Positions 16,174 through 25,206 of a DNA stretch of 64,000 nucleotides are shown piece by piece (position 1 is the first letter of the stretch; each line of letters begins with the position of its first letter). Below the pieces are notes generated by a model. That model was given only the letters and a program-made list of their open reading frames with translations, did no database searches and was not told the origin of the DNA. The translations under genes were made by a program, and so were the position numbers. The stretch comes from Planktosalinus lacus. GTDB taxonomy: Bacteria > Bacteroidota > Bacteroidia > Flavobacteriales > Flavobacteriaceae. The DNA lies in the NCBI RefSeq assembly GCF_014640155.1, contig NZ_BMGK01000009.1, positions 50,960-114,959 on the forward strand. The letters are read 5' to 3'.

Positions 16174-18588
16174 TTAAACCAATGAAGGATATTTAGCAGG
16201 ATTCACTTCACTCATTATAGCATAGACTTTTTCAAAAATGTCTTCAACTGAAGGTTTTGAGAAATAATCACCATCAGTCCCATATGCCGGCCTGTGAGCT
16301 TTTGCAGTAAGTGTTTGAGGTTTACTGTCTAGGTGCACATATGCATTTTGTTCATCAATGATATGCTGTAATATAAAAGCAGAAGCTCCTCCCGGTACAT
16401 CTTCATCGATCACTAAGAGGCGGTTGGTTTTAGCAATGCTTTTTACGATATCGTGATTTAAATCAAACGGTAACAATGATTGTACATCTATAATTTCAAC
16501 AGAAATTCCAACTTCCATTAGGTCGTTAGCAGCTTCTTCTATCAACCTAAGAGTTGATCCGTATGAAACTAATGTAATGTCTTCCCCTTCTTTGATTGTT
16601 TCAACCACCCCAAGTGGAGTTTTTAATTCGCCAAGGTTATTGGGCATTTTTTCTTTGAGACGGTATCCATTCAGGCACTCTACAATTAAACCGGGTTCAT
16701 CTGAAGCAAGTAAAGTGTTGTAGAAACCGGCGGCTTTGGTCATATTTCTTGGAACGAGCACGTGAATTCCTCTCACAAGGTGAATAATTCCTCCCATTGG
16801 TGAGCCACTATGCCAAATTCCTTCGAGTCGGTGACCACGAGTTCTAATGATTAAGGGCGCTTTTTGTTTTCCAAATGTTCTGTATTGTATGGTTGCCAAA
16901 TCATCACTGATAATTTGTAAAGCATATAAAAGGTAATCTAGATATTGAATTTCCGCAATGGGTCTTAAACCTCTCAGAGCCATTCCAATTCCTTGTCCTA
17001 AAATTGTAGCTTCTCTGATTCCTGCATCAGCAACTCTTAGTTTGCCATATTTTTCTTGCATTCCTTCAAGTCCCTGGTTTACGTCACCAATGTTTCCACT
17101 ATCTTCACCAAATATGAGTGATTGAGGGTATTTTTCAAAAATTTTGTCAAAATTATCCCTGATAATGATACGGGCATCCACTTCTTTAGCATCTAGATCA
17201 TATGTTGCCTTTACTTCAGAAACCGCAATTGCATTTTCTGCAGATTCACTGTAAAGGTGTTTGCTGTATTTAGGTTGGATTTTTTCGTAATATGTTTGTA
17301 TCCAGTTAACCAATCCAACTTTGGCTTTTGAGTTTTCGGAAACAACATATTTCAACGCCTTTCGAGCAGTTGAAAGGATTTCTTTTCTGATAGGCTCTTT
17401 TAGGGCTTCTAACTCTTCTTTAAGTTTATTCAGGAAGTTCTTGTTACTACTTTCAGCACTTAGCTTATTCAAAATAGCAATCAGCTCACCTTGTTCTTCT
17501 TTTTGTGGTGCAACAAATGCCTTCCAGGCTGCAGCTTTTCCTTCTCTCACTTCTTTTTTGATAGCTTTTTCAAGATCAGAAAGTTCCTCTTCTGTTGAAA
17601 TGTTATTTGAGATCATCCATTCTCTCATTTTTAGGTTGCAGTCGTGTTCTGCTTCCCACTGGAGTCTGTCAGCATTTTTGTAACGCTCATGTGATCCTGA
17701 AGTTGAGTGTCCTTGGGGTTGTGTTAATTCAACAACATGGATAAGTACAGGAACATGTTCTTCTCGAGCAATGTGTGCAGCTTTTTGGTAGGCTTCAATC
17801 AAAGCAGGGTAGTCCCAACCAAGCACTTTAATAATCTCATAACCATTATCATTTTCATCTCTTTGAAAACCCTTTAGAATTTCAGATATGTTTTCTTTTG
17901 TAGTCTGATATTTTGCGTGTACGGAAATACCATATTCATCATCCCAAATACTCATGACCATTGGCACCTGCAAAACACCGGCAGCGTTTATTGTTTCCCA
18001 AAACAATCCTTCACTGGTACTTGCATTTCCAATGGTGCCCCATGCGATTTCATTACCCTTGTCAGAAAAGTTTGTTAATTGCTGTGTTTCAGACACATTT
18101 CTGAAGATTTTAGATGCTTGTGCAAGCCCTAAAAGTCTGGGCATTTGCCCCGCTGTAGGTGAAATGTCAGGGCTGGAGTTTTTTTGTTCAGTTAAATTTT
18201 TCCAACTTCCATCTTCGTTTAGACTATGAGTGGAAAAGTGACCTCCCATTTGTCTTCCTGCGGCCATTGGTTCTTGTTCTAATTCGGTATGACCATATAA
18301 ACCTGCAAAAAACTGTTGGATGGTCATTTCGTTTATTGCCATCATAAAGGTTTGATCACGGTAGTAACCTGAACGCCAATCACCATTTTTAAATGCCTTG
18401 GCCCATGCAAGCTGTGGAACTTCTTTTCCGTCACCAAAAATTCCAAATTTTGCTTTTCCAGTAAGCACTTCACGTCTTCCTAAGAGACTGCATTCTCTAC
18501 TGGTAACTGCAATTTTATAATCATTAAGCACTTCGGCTTTAAATTCTTCAAAAGAGATATCCTCTTTGGTTTGTGGCTTGCTCTGCAT
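16174..18588 (-). CDS. Fused alpha/beta E1 of a thiamine-dependent 2-oxoacid dehydrogenase
   Basis: An 804-residue protein carrying both E1 halves. Residues about 1-400 are the alpha part with the thiamine diphosphate region (AWGTIGNASTSEG..WETINAA). A charged linker covers about 400-440. From about 480 comes the beta part (IFGEDSGNIGDVNQG, the LRPIAEIQYLDY loop, and a transketolase C-terminal domain). This layout is typical of the Bacteroidota branched-chain 2-oxoisovalerate or pyruvate-type E1. The start is ATG 18588 (MQSKPQTKED); a TTG-initiated extension would run through the promoter element. E2 and E3 are not in this window. asnB lies downstream after 196 nt. Confidence 0.88.
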   Translation of the reverse strand: MQSKPQTKEDISFEEFKAEVLNDYKIAVTSRECSLLGRREVLTGKAKFGIFGDGKEVPQLAWAKAFKNGDWRSGYYRDQTFMMAINEMTIQQFFAGLYGHTELEQEPMAAGRQMGGHFSTHSLNEDGSWKNLTEQKNSSPDISPTAGQMPRLLGLAQASKIFRNVSETQQLTNFSDKGNEIAWGTIGNASTSEGLFWETINAAGVLQVPMVMSIWDDEYGISVHAKYQTTKENISEILKGFQRDENDNGYEIIKVLGWDYPALIEAYQKAAHIAREEHVPVLIHVVELTQPQGHSTSGSHERYKNADRLQWEAEHDCNLKMREWMISNNISTEEELSDLEKAIKKEVREGKAAAWKAFVAPQKEEQGELIAILNKLSAESSNKNFLNKLKEELEALKEPIRKEILSTARKALKYVVSENSKAKVGLVNWIQTYYEKIQPKYSKHLYSESAENAIAVSEVKATYDLDAKEVDARIIIRDNFDKIFEKYPQSLIFGEDSGNIGDVNQGLEGMQEKYGKLRVADAGIREATILGQGIGMALRGLRPIAEIQYLDYLLYALQIISDDLATIQYRTFGKQKAPLIIRTRGHRLEGIWHSGSPMGGIIHLVRGIHVLVPRNMTKAAGFYNTLLASDEPGLIVECLNGYRLKEKMPNNLGELKTPLGVVETIKEGEDITLVSYGSTLRLIEEAANDLMEVGISVEIIDVQSLLPFDLNHDIVKSIAKTNRLLVIDEDVPGGASAFILQHIIDEQNAYVHLDSKPQTLTAKAHRPAYGTDGDYFSKPSVEDIFEKVYAIMSEVNPAKYPSLV

Positions 18589-18608
18589 AGTAATCTTTTT
18601 ATGTTTTG

Positions 18609-18616
18609 CAAAAGTA
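18609..18616 (-). promoter_or_regulatory. Bacteroidota -7 promoter element (TACTTTTG)
   Basis: The reverse strand reads TACTTTTG, 20 nt ahead of the E1 start codon at 18588. Confidence 0.6.
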
Positions 18617-18696
18617 ACGAAAACGAAGGGGTTTTGCAATTGATAGGATGTGAATGAAATCTAATTAACTGAACAATAACATTTAGGGTGTTTAAA

Positions 18697-21063
18697 TTAT
18701 TTTTTAATCAAGGTATTGTTGAACAATTTCAAAATGCGTTTATATTCATCTGTCCAACTGCTTGGCTCTACAAAACCATGATCTTCTGCTGGATAGACTG
18801 CCATTTCCCAATTGTCTTTTTCAAGTTCAATAAGTCTTTGAACCAATCTAACAACATCCTGAAAATGAACATTGACATCTACCATTCCGTGTGCAATCAA
18901 TAAGTGTCCTTTTAATCCTTCTATAAAATAAATAGGAGAGGAACGACGGTAAGCGATTGGGTCATTGTAAGGTTCGTTAAGAATATTTGAAGTGTATCCG
19001 TGATTGTAGTGTGCCCAGTCTGTGACTGATCGAAGAGCAGCGCCACTTTTAAAAGTTTCACTTTCATTAAACAAGCCCATTAGTGTTATGAATCCACCAT
19101 AACTACCTCCGTAAATACCAATTCTATCAGGATCTATATTAAATTCTTCAACCAAATAGCCGGCTCCATCTACCTGGTCAGAAAGGTCTTTGCCGCCCAT
19201 ATGTCTATAAATGGCAGTTCGCCAGTCTCTTCCATACCCTGCACTTCCACGATAATCAATATCTAAAACAGTATAGCCTAAATCTGTCAATAGGTTGTGG
19301 AACATATACTCTCTAAAATATGAAGACCACCATTTATGGACATTTTGGAGATAACCTGCTCCATGTACAAAAATTACTGCAGCTCCATTTTTTACTTCAG
19401 GAGCGGGGGTATACAATCTAGCAGGTACTTGCACGTCATCAGATGCTGAAAAATTAATTAATTTAGGCTTCCTCCAATTATACTCTTTAAACTCATCAGA
19501 TTGCCCGGAAGTTATAGGAGTTTCTTTAACATTGGCGATGTTGGGTTTATAATATAATTCCCAGGGCCGGTTACTATAGGAATGTCTGATTGCCAAAAAT
19601 TTTTCATCGGGAGATAAACTCACTTCATTATTTCCTATGAGTGTGGTTAATTTTTCCATTTTACCACCCATCAAAGGCATTTTATAAAAGTGACGTTCAC
19701 CTGGATGCACTTCAGAAGTGGTGAGATACCAATGCTTTTTGTCATTAGAAATAAAAGGGTCAAATACTTCAAATTTACCTGAAGTTAAAGCTTTTTTTCT
19801 GCCATTTGTGACATCCTGAATATATAAATGAGAATAGCCTGTTGCTTCAGATTGATAATAAATGTGTTTATTGTCTGGAAGCCAACCTAAAGTTCCGCCG
19901 CCCATGGACCAACCAATTCCCGGGCCGGCAATCCAGGCTTCATCTCTCTGACGATCCAATGTTTCAAGATAACCTGATTCTAAATCAAGTTTTGTAATCC
20001 AACGATCTTTGTTGTCTTTTGAACGCACGTTTACAATAGCGTGGGAACCATTGTCAGAAAAATAGGCTCTTGAAAAATTGACTTCCCGAATTTTTTCTTC
20101 CCATTCCTTTTCAGGATAGTCTTTTACATAATCGGGTAAGTCTTTTATACCCGGTAAATCGTCTTGACTTACAAAATACACCGTATCTTTTTCAACACTA
20201 TAGATTGCTAATTCAATTTGAGCGTTGTTGTCTCCAACTTTTGACCTTGTATTTAAATCTTTTGTATAACCAGAAGCATCTATAAAATCTGGAACTATAG
20301 TAGGGTCTGAATTATTTGAAACGTAAAGGTTGAATGTGATATATTTTTGATTGGGAGAAACAACCATATTTATCAACCTTTTTTTGTCAAGGAAAAATTC
20401 AAAAGATGATTTTTCACTAGTCATATTTCGGTAGTTTTCTGAGTTTTCCTTTTTTTCTTCGCGTTGATTTATCACCTCAAGTAATGAAAGATTGTCATCT
20501 TTCAGCCATTTGTTTTTATCAGAAAATTCTTTGTTTTGTTCCTTTGGTGCTTCGCCTGATTTAATATTGGTTAGTTTTTTTACAGTTCCGTTTTCAAGAT
20601 TATAAGTGAAGGCATTGTTTTCGTATTGAAACGCAATAATCTTGTCGTTTTGAAGAAAAACAGCATTGCTTATGTTTCCCGGAAGTTGTATCAGGTCTGT
20701 GATTTTTTGAGTGCTGATAGAATACAGTTTCAACGTATTATCTTTGCTATACACTTTTTGTGATTTATTGCTGTTGTAGCTTCCGCCAAAAGGCACTAAT
20801 TTATTTTTATCTTTCCAGTTTACTTTTTCAATTTTACTGGGATTGCTAATCGCAACTCTATAAAGAGAATCATCAGGGTCGTTATCAAGATTATAATTAA
20901 AATAAATAAATGCACTTTGATCATCCCATTTAATATCTGTTGGAAATGTACCCATCCACTTAGGGTCTTGCATTATTTTTTCTACGGAAAGCGTTGAAGT
21001 TTGTGCGGTTGCCAGAATTCCTGCCAAGAGGAAAAAGACATTGAAAAGCAATCTTTTTGTCAT
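18697..21063 (-). CDS. S9 family (prolyl oligopeptidase/DPP IV-like) peptidase
   Basis: A 788-residue exported serine peptidase. A signal peptide covers about residues 1-20 (LLFNVFFLLAGILATAQT). The N-terminal ~530 residues form a beta-propeller with repeated WLPD/SPDEK-type blades. The C-terminal alpha/beta-hydrolase domain has the nucleophile motif GGSYGG (about residue 654), an Asp in HGMVDVNVH, and the His of AEDHGF (about 762), so the triad is complete. Such periplasmic enzymes remove dipeptides or cut after proline during protein breakdown. It is divergent from rpsA. Confidence 0.93.
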   Translation of the reverse strand: MTKRLLFNVFFLLAGILATAQTSTLSVEKIMQDPKWMGTFPTDIKWDDQSAFIYFNYNLDNDPDDSLYRVAISNPSKIEKVNWKDKNKLVPFGGSYNSNKSQKVYSKDNTLKLYSISTQKITDLIQLPGNISNAVFLQNDKIIAFQYENNAFTYNLENGTVKKLTNIKSGEAPKEQNKEFSDKNKWLKDDNLSLLEVINQREEKKENSENYRNMTSEKSSFEFFLDKKRLINMVVSPNQKYITFNLYVSNNSDPTIVPDFIDASGYTKDLNTRSKVGDNNAQIELAIYSVEKDTVYFVSQDDLPGIKDLPDYVKDYPEKEWEEKIREVNFSRAYFSDNGSHAIVNVRSKDNKDRWITKLDLESGYLETLDRQRDEAWIAGPGIGWSMGGGTLGWLPDNKHIYYQSEATGYSHLYIQDVTNGRKKALTSGKFEVFDPFISNDKKHWYLTTSEVHPGERHFYKMPLMGGKMEKLTTLIGNNEVSLSPDEKFLAIRHSYSNRPWELYYKPNIANVKETPITSGQSDEFKEYNWRKPKLINFSASDDVQVPARLYTPAPEVKNGAAVIFVHGAGYLQNVHKWWSSYFREYMFHNLLTDLGYTVLDIDYRGSAGYGRDWRTAIYRHMGGKDLSDQVDGAGYLVEEFNIDPDRIGIYGGSYGGFITLMGLFNESETFKSGAALRSVTDWAHYNHGYTSNILNEPYNDPIAYRRSSPIYFIEGLKGHLLIAHGMVDVNVHFQDVVRLVQRLIELEKDNWEMAVYPAEDHGFVEPSSWTDEYKRILKLFNNTLIKK

Positions 21064-21167
21064 ATTTGAATGGTGTTAGTTTAATGATTTTACGAAACTA
21101 CACTTTTTTAAATAAATAGAACTGTAGCATTTCGAATCTAATGAACCGATTTAAAGCTGAATAAATG

Positions 21168-21198
21168 TTTGAAAATTAAAAATTTAATACTAATTTTG
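21168..21198 (+). promoter_or_regulatory. Bacteroidota promoter of rpsA (TTTG-N19-TAATTTTG)
   Basis: TTTG at 21168-21171 and TAATTTTG at 21191-21198 are 19 nt apart, the expected -33/-7 arrangement. The leader to the rpsA start is then about 118 nt, long for this genome. It holds alternative pairings, ACTTCT (21257-21262) with AGAAGT (21289-21294), or TTCTATA (21259-21265) with TATAGAA (21294-21300). Confidence 0.7.
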
Positions 21199-21320
21199 CA
21201 CTCCTTTTTGCAACGGATGAAAATGGAAAGGGATTTTTATTAAACCAAATAGTAACACTTCTATATTTTAGTTGCTTAAAATTTTCAAAGAAGTATAGAA
21301 TACAAATTAATTAATCAGCA

Positions 21321-23159
21321 ATGGCTGAAGAAACAAAAAAAGAAGAAGTAAACGTAGAAGAAACTACTGCTACTCAAGAAACCAAAAAGGAGGTTTCTGT
21401 TAAAGAAGCAAATCCTGAGAAATTTTTAGAAGACTTCAACTGGCACAATTATGAAGAGGGAATCGAAGTAATTGATGACAAGAAGCTGGAAGAATTTGAA
21501 AAATTAGTTGCCGAAAATTTTGTTGACACGCTAGATGACGAAGTTGTAGAAGGTGTTGTTGTGCATATGACAGACCGCGATGCAATTATTGACATCAATG
21601 CAAAAAGTGAAGGTGTAATCTCTTTAAACGAGTTTCGTTACAACCCTGACTTAAAAGTTGGTGACAAAGTTGAAGTTTTAATCGATGTTCGTGAAGACAG
21701 TACAGGTCAACTTGTTTTATCTCATAGAAAAGCGAGAACTATCAAAGCCTGGGATCGTGTAAACGAAGCTCACGATAAAGGTACCATCGTAAACGGTTAT
21801 GTAAAATGCAGAACCAAGGGGGGTATGATCGTTGACGTGTTTGGCATTGAAGCTTTCTTGCCGGGCTCACAAATTGATGTTAAGCCTATCCGTGATTATG
21901 ATGCCTATGTAGGTAAAACAATGGAATTTAAAGTTGTAAAAATCAACCACGAATTTAAAAACGTTGTTGTTTCTCATAAAGCGCTTATTGAAGCAGATAT
22001 TGAAGAACAGAAGAAAGAGATTATTGGTCAATTAGAAAAGGGACAAGTACTTGAAGGTGTTGTGAAAAACATTACTTCATATGGTGTTTTTGTTGACCTT
22101 GGAGGTGTTGACGGATTAGTTCACATCACAGATCTTTCTTGGAGCAGAATCAATCATCCAAATGAAATCGTAGAATTAGATCAAACATTGAATGTTGTAA
22201 TTCTTGATTTTGATGAAGATAAAACAAGAATCCAATTAGGTCTTAAACAATTAAACCCACATCCGTGGGAAGCGTTGAGTTCTGATCTTAAAATTGGTGA
22301 TAAAGTAAAAGGAAAAGTAGTTGTTATTGCAGACTATGGTGCTTTTATTGAAGTTGCTGATGGTGTGGAAGGATTAATTCACGTAAGTGAAATGTCTTGG
22401 TCAACTCACTTAAGAAGTGCTCAGGATTTTGTGAATGTTGGAGATGAAGTTGAAGCAGTGATTCTTACTTTAGATAGAGAAGAACGCAAAATGTCACTTG
22501 GAATTAAGCAATTAACTCCAGACCCATGGACAGATATTACCAGTAAATTCCCTGTAGGTTCAAGACACAAAGGTGTTGTGAAAAACTTCACAAACTTTGG
22601 AGTTTTTGTTGAACTTGAAGAAGGAATTGATGGATTAATTTATATCTCTGACCTTTCCTGGACCAAGAAAATCAAGCATCCAAGTGAGTTTACCAATGTG
22701 GGTGATACGCTTGAGGTGGTTGTACTTGAACTGGACGTTGAAGGACGTAAGTTGAGCTTAGGTCACAAACAAACTGAGGAAAACCCTTGGGATAAATATG
22801 AAGCCGAATTTGCATTAGGAACTAAACATACTGCTAAAGTTACTGAACTAGTTGACAAAGGTGCAACAGTTGAGTTTAATGAAGATGTAGTAGCTTTTGT
22901 TCCGGCACGTCACCTAGAAAAAGAAGACGGAAGCAAATTAGGAAAAGGTGAAGAAGCAGAATTCCAGATTATTGAGTTCAACAAAGAATTCAAGAGAGTT
23001 GTGGCTTCTCACACTGTAATTTTCAGAGAAGAAGAAGCAAAAATCTTAAAAGAAGCTGTGAAAAAGCAAGCAGATACTGCTGCTGAATCTAAGCCGACTT
23101 TAGGTGACGCTAATGAAAAATTACAAGCATTGAAAGATCAAATGGACAGTAAAAAATAA
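21321..23159 (+). CDS. rpsA: 30S ribosomal protein S1
   Basis: A 612-residue protein with six S1 RNA-binding repeats, starting at about residues 77, 156, 243, 327, 414 and 500. Domains 3-5 are the most regular (each with GVFV or GAFI, then VDGLVHITDLSW-type strands). A ~70-residue acidic, Glu/Lys-rich N-terminal extension precedes repeat 1, and a charged tail ends the protein. S1 helps the ribosome engage mRNAs, which matters in a lineage that hardly uses Shine-Dalgarno pairing. It has its own promoter, a structured leader and a strong terminator, so it is monocistronic. Confidence 0.97.
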   Translation: MAEETKKEEVNVEETTATQETKKEVSVKEANPEKFLEDFNWHNYEEGIEVIDDKKLEEFEKLVAENFVDTLDDEVVEGVVVHMTDRDAIIDINAKSEGVISLNEFRYNPDLKVGDKVEVLIDVREDSTGQLVLSHRKARTIKAWDRVNEAHDKGTIVNGYVKCRTKGGMIVDVFGIEAFLPGSQIDVKPIRDYDAYVGKTMEFKVVKINHEFKNVVVSHKALIEADIEEQKKEIIGQLEKGQVLEGVVKNITSYGVFVDLGGVDGLVHITDLSWSRINHPNEIVELDQTLNVVILDFDEDKTRIQLGLKQLNPHPWEALSSDLKIGDKVKGKVVVIADYGAFIEVADGVEGLIHVSEMSWSTHLRSAQDFVNVGDEVEAVILTLDREERKMSLGIKQLTPDPWTDITSKFPVGSRHKGVVKNFTNFGVFVELEEGIDGLIYISDLSWTKKIKHPSEFTNVGDTLEVVVLELDVEGRKLSLGHKQTEENPWDKYEAEFALGTKHTAKVTELVDKGATVEFNEDVVAFVPARHLEKEDGSKLGKGEEAEFQIIEFNKEFKRVVASHTVIFREEEAKILKEAVKKQADTAAESKPTLGDANEKLQALKDQMDSKK

Positions 23160-23181
23160 TTACTGAACTAGATATAATTAT

Positions 23182-23213
23182 AAAAAAGACTGTCTGTAAG
23201 GCAGTCTTTTTTT
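23182..23213 (+). terminator. Intrinsic terminator of rpsA
   Basis: AAAAGACTG (23184-23192) and CAGTCTTTT (23202-23210) pair around a 9-nt loop, followed by further T residues. It separates rpsA from pyrR. Confidence 0.88.
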
Positions 23214-23259
23214 ATTTCAATAATATAAGATTTGAAAATATCGGTTGATTTTTTTTGTG

Positions 23260-23267
23260 TACTTTTG
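23260..23267 (+). promoter_or_regulatory. Bacteroidota -7 promoter element of pyrR (TACTTTTG)
   Basis: TACTTTTG lies 23 nt before the pyrR ATG. The leader is too short to hold a PyrR-binding attenuator of the Bacillus type. Confidence 0.6.
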
Positions 23268-23290
23268 CTTAAGACAAATCCACTACCTTC

Positions 23291-23827
23291 ATGAGTCAAA
23301 AAGTGTTGCTTAACGAAACTGAAGTTCATATTGCTCTTCATCGCTTAGCTTGCCACCTTATTGAAAATCATGACACCTTTCACAACACAGTTTTAATAGG
23401 TTTGCAACCCAGGGGGGCTTATTTGGCCAACCGTTTAAAGTCAATTCTTGTAAACGATTATAAAATTAAAAATATAGATTTGGGGTATTTGGATATAACG
23501 TTTTTTAGAGATGATTTCAGAAGAGGAGGAAAGCCACTTGAGGCCAATAAAACTCAAATAGATTTTCTAGTAGAAGATAAAAAAGTTATTTTAATAGATG
23601 ATGTTTTGTACACAGGAAGAAGTATACGCGCTGCATTGACTGCCATACAATCGTTTGGAAGGCCTTCAGGTATTGAATTGCTCACATTGATTGACAGAAG
23701 GTTCAGCCGTCATTTACCCATTCAACCCGATTACAGAGGAAGACAGGTTGACGCAATTAATGAAGAGAAAGTGAAAGTGTGCTGGAAAGAAAATGAAGGG
23801 GAGGATGCTGTTTATTTGGTAAGTTAG
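23291..23827 (+). CDS. pyrR: PyrR family uracil phosphoribosyltransferase/regulator
   Basis: A 178-residue type I phosphoribosyltransferase. The PRPP-binding motif VILIDDVLYTGRSIRAAL lies at about residues 98-115, and GLQPRGAYLANRL at about 36-48. Bacillus PyrR also binds pyr mRNA to cause attenuation. Here the leader upstream is only about 20 nt without a hairpin, so control of its own operon by that mechanism is not apparent. It begins the operon followed by pyrB 53 nt later. Confidence 0.93.
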   Translation: MSQKVLLNETEVHIALHRLACHLIENHDTFHNTVLIGLQPRGAYLANRLKSILVNDYKIKNIDLGYLDITFFRDDFRRGGKPLEANKTQIDFLVEDKKVILIDDVLYTGRSIRAALTAIQSFGRPSGIELLTLIDRRFSRHLPIQPDYRGRQVDAINEEKVKVCWKENEGEDAVYLVS

Positions 23828-23880
23828 AAATTAGAAGTTAAAAGCACAACTCAAAACCCGAAACTATAAACATTAAAAAA

Positions 23881-24819
23881 ATGAGTGAGTTAAGTGTCAA
23901 ACACTTATTAGGAATCAAATATCTCACACAGGCAGATATACACCTTATATTTGAAACGGCAGATCATTTTAAAGAAGTCATCAACCGATCGATTAAAAAG
24001 GTTCCTTCCTTAAGAGATATCACCATTGCCAATTTATTTTTTGAAAACAGCACCCGAACTCGACTTTCTTTTGAACTTGCTGAAAAGCGCCTTTCTGCTG
24101 ACGTGGTTAACTTTTCTGCATCATCATCATCTGTTAAAAAAGGAGAGACCCTTATCGACACGGTAAATAATATCCTTTCGATGAAAGTTGATATGGTGGT
24201 GATGCGTCATCCTAATCCGGGAGCAGGAGTGTTTTTATCACAACACATTAACGCCAGCATCATCAATGCCGGCGATGGTGCTCACGAGCATCCAACCCAA
24301 GCATTATTAGATTGTTACTCAATAAGAGAAAAGTTAGGCGATGTAGCCGGAAAAAAAGTGGTCATCGTAGGTGATATCCTGCATTCACGTGTAGCATTAT
24401 CCAATATTTTTGCCCTACAATTACTTGGAGCTAAAGTGAAGGTATGCGGGCCTAAAACTCTTATTCCTAAATATATAGAAAAATTAGGTGTAGAAGTGGA
24501 AGGCAATCTACAGGAAGCCCTTGAGTGGTGTGATGTGGCCAATATGTTACGTGTACAAAACGAACGTATGGATATCAGTTATTTTCCATCTATAAGAGAA
24601 TATTCTCAACAATATGGTGTAAACAAAACCCTGCTTGATTCTCTTAAAAATGAGATTGTAATTATGCATCCAGGACCCATAAACCGAGGAGTTGAAATTA
24701 CCAGTGATGTAGCTGATTCAAAGCAATCCATCATCCTACATCAAGTAGAGAATGGAGTAGCTATTAGAATGGCTGTCATTTATTTATTGGCTTCAAAAAT
24801 AAAACACCATGAAAGTTAA
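23881..24819 (+). CDS. pyrB: Aspartate carbamoyltransferase catalytic subunit
   Basis: A 312-residue enzyme that condenses carbamoyl phosphate with aspartate. The carbamoyl phosphate loop STRTR is at residues 57-61 (FFENSTRTRLSF). HPTQALLD lies near residue 138 and HPGPINRGVE near 262, both strictly conserved in ATCases. No pyrI regulatory subunit follows. Class I-type ATCases pair with dihydroorotase or an inactive homologue, and such a homologue is at 3818-5071. The stop overlaps the next gene's start by 11 nt. Confidence 0.96.
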   Translation: MSELSVKHLLGIKYLTQADIHLIFETADHFKEVINRSIKKVPSLRDITIANLFFENSTRTRLSFELAEKRLSADVVNFSASSSSVKKGETLIDTVNNILSMKVDMVVMRHPNPGAGVFLSQHINASIINAGDGAHEHPTQALLDCYSIREKLGDVAGKKVVIVGDILHSRVALSNIFALQLLGAKVKVCGPKTLIPKYIEKLGVEVEGNLQEALEWCDVANMLRVQNERMDISYFPSIREYSQQYGVNKTLLDSLKNEIVIMHPGPINRGVEITSDVADSKQSIILHQVENGVAIRMAVIYLLASKIKHHES

Positions 24820-25144
24820 CAAACATAAAAATTTTCAACTGATTGAAGACGAAAAAGATAATGTAGCCGAATTTGGTGCATTTCTAGAATATATCATTCC
24901 CAAAGAATTTTCAAGTGAAAATGTAGTGATAGACCTGTTGAAATACAATCAAATGACTTTACCCGAGTTGCTTAACTTTTTGATAGTTTCAAATAAACAC
25001 CGCGCTACCAAAAAGTCATTTGTGATTATCAATGATGCCATCGATCCTGATGTTATTCCTGAAGAACTTATTGTTGTTCCGACACTTCAAGAAGCTAAAG
25101 ATGTTATTGATTTGGAAGAAATTGAACGGGATTTGGGGTTTTAA
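24809..25144 (+). CDS. Small STAS-like protein of unknown function
   Basis: A 111-residue cytoplasmic protein whose reading frame overlaps the end of pyrB by 11 nt. The pattern of alternating strands and helices (VVIDLLKYNQMTLPELLNFL, then KSFVIINDAI and IVVPTLQEAKDVI) fits a STAS/SpoIIAA-like fold. No phosphorylatable Ser in the standard position is obvious. It is always next to rnz in related genomes as far as I recall, and is often mislabelled ribonuclease Z; it has no metal motif. The close link suggests a role with RNase Z, but this is only inference. Confidence 0.65.
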   Translation: MKVNKHKNFQLIEDEKDNVAEFGAFLEYIIPKEFSSENVVIDLLKYNQMTLPELLNFLIVSNKHRATKKSFVIINDAIDPDVIPEELIVVPTLQEAKDVIDLEEIERDLGF

Positions 25145-25206
25145 CATTTAAACTATTAAATTTTCTATGGAAAAAACTTTTTTTCTACTCGCTTGACAAA
25201 ATATTT

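Noticed and set aside
17321-17683. Antisense open frames inside large genes (for example within the E1 dehydrogenase)
   Set aside because: They are mirror frames of a strongly conserved coding sequence without recognisable domains, start context or promoters.
18589-18639. TTG-initiated extension of the E1 dehydrogenase
   Set aside because: It runs through the TACTTTTG promoter element; MQSKPQTKED at ATG 18588 is the normal start.
23221-23290. PyrR-type RNA attenuator ahead of pyrR
   Set aside because: Only about 20 nt lie between the promoter and the start codon, and no terminator or binding loop is present.
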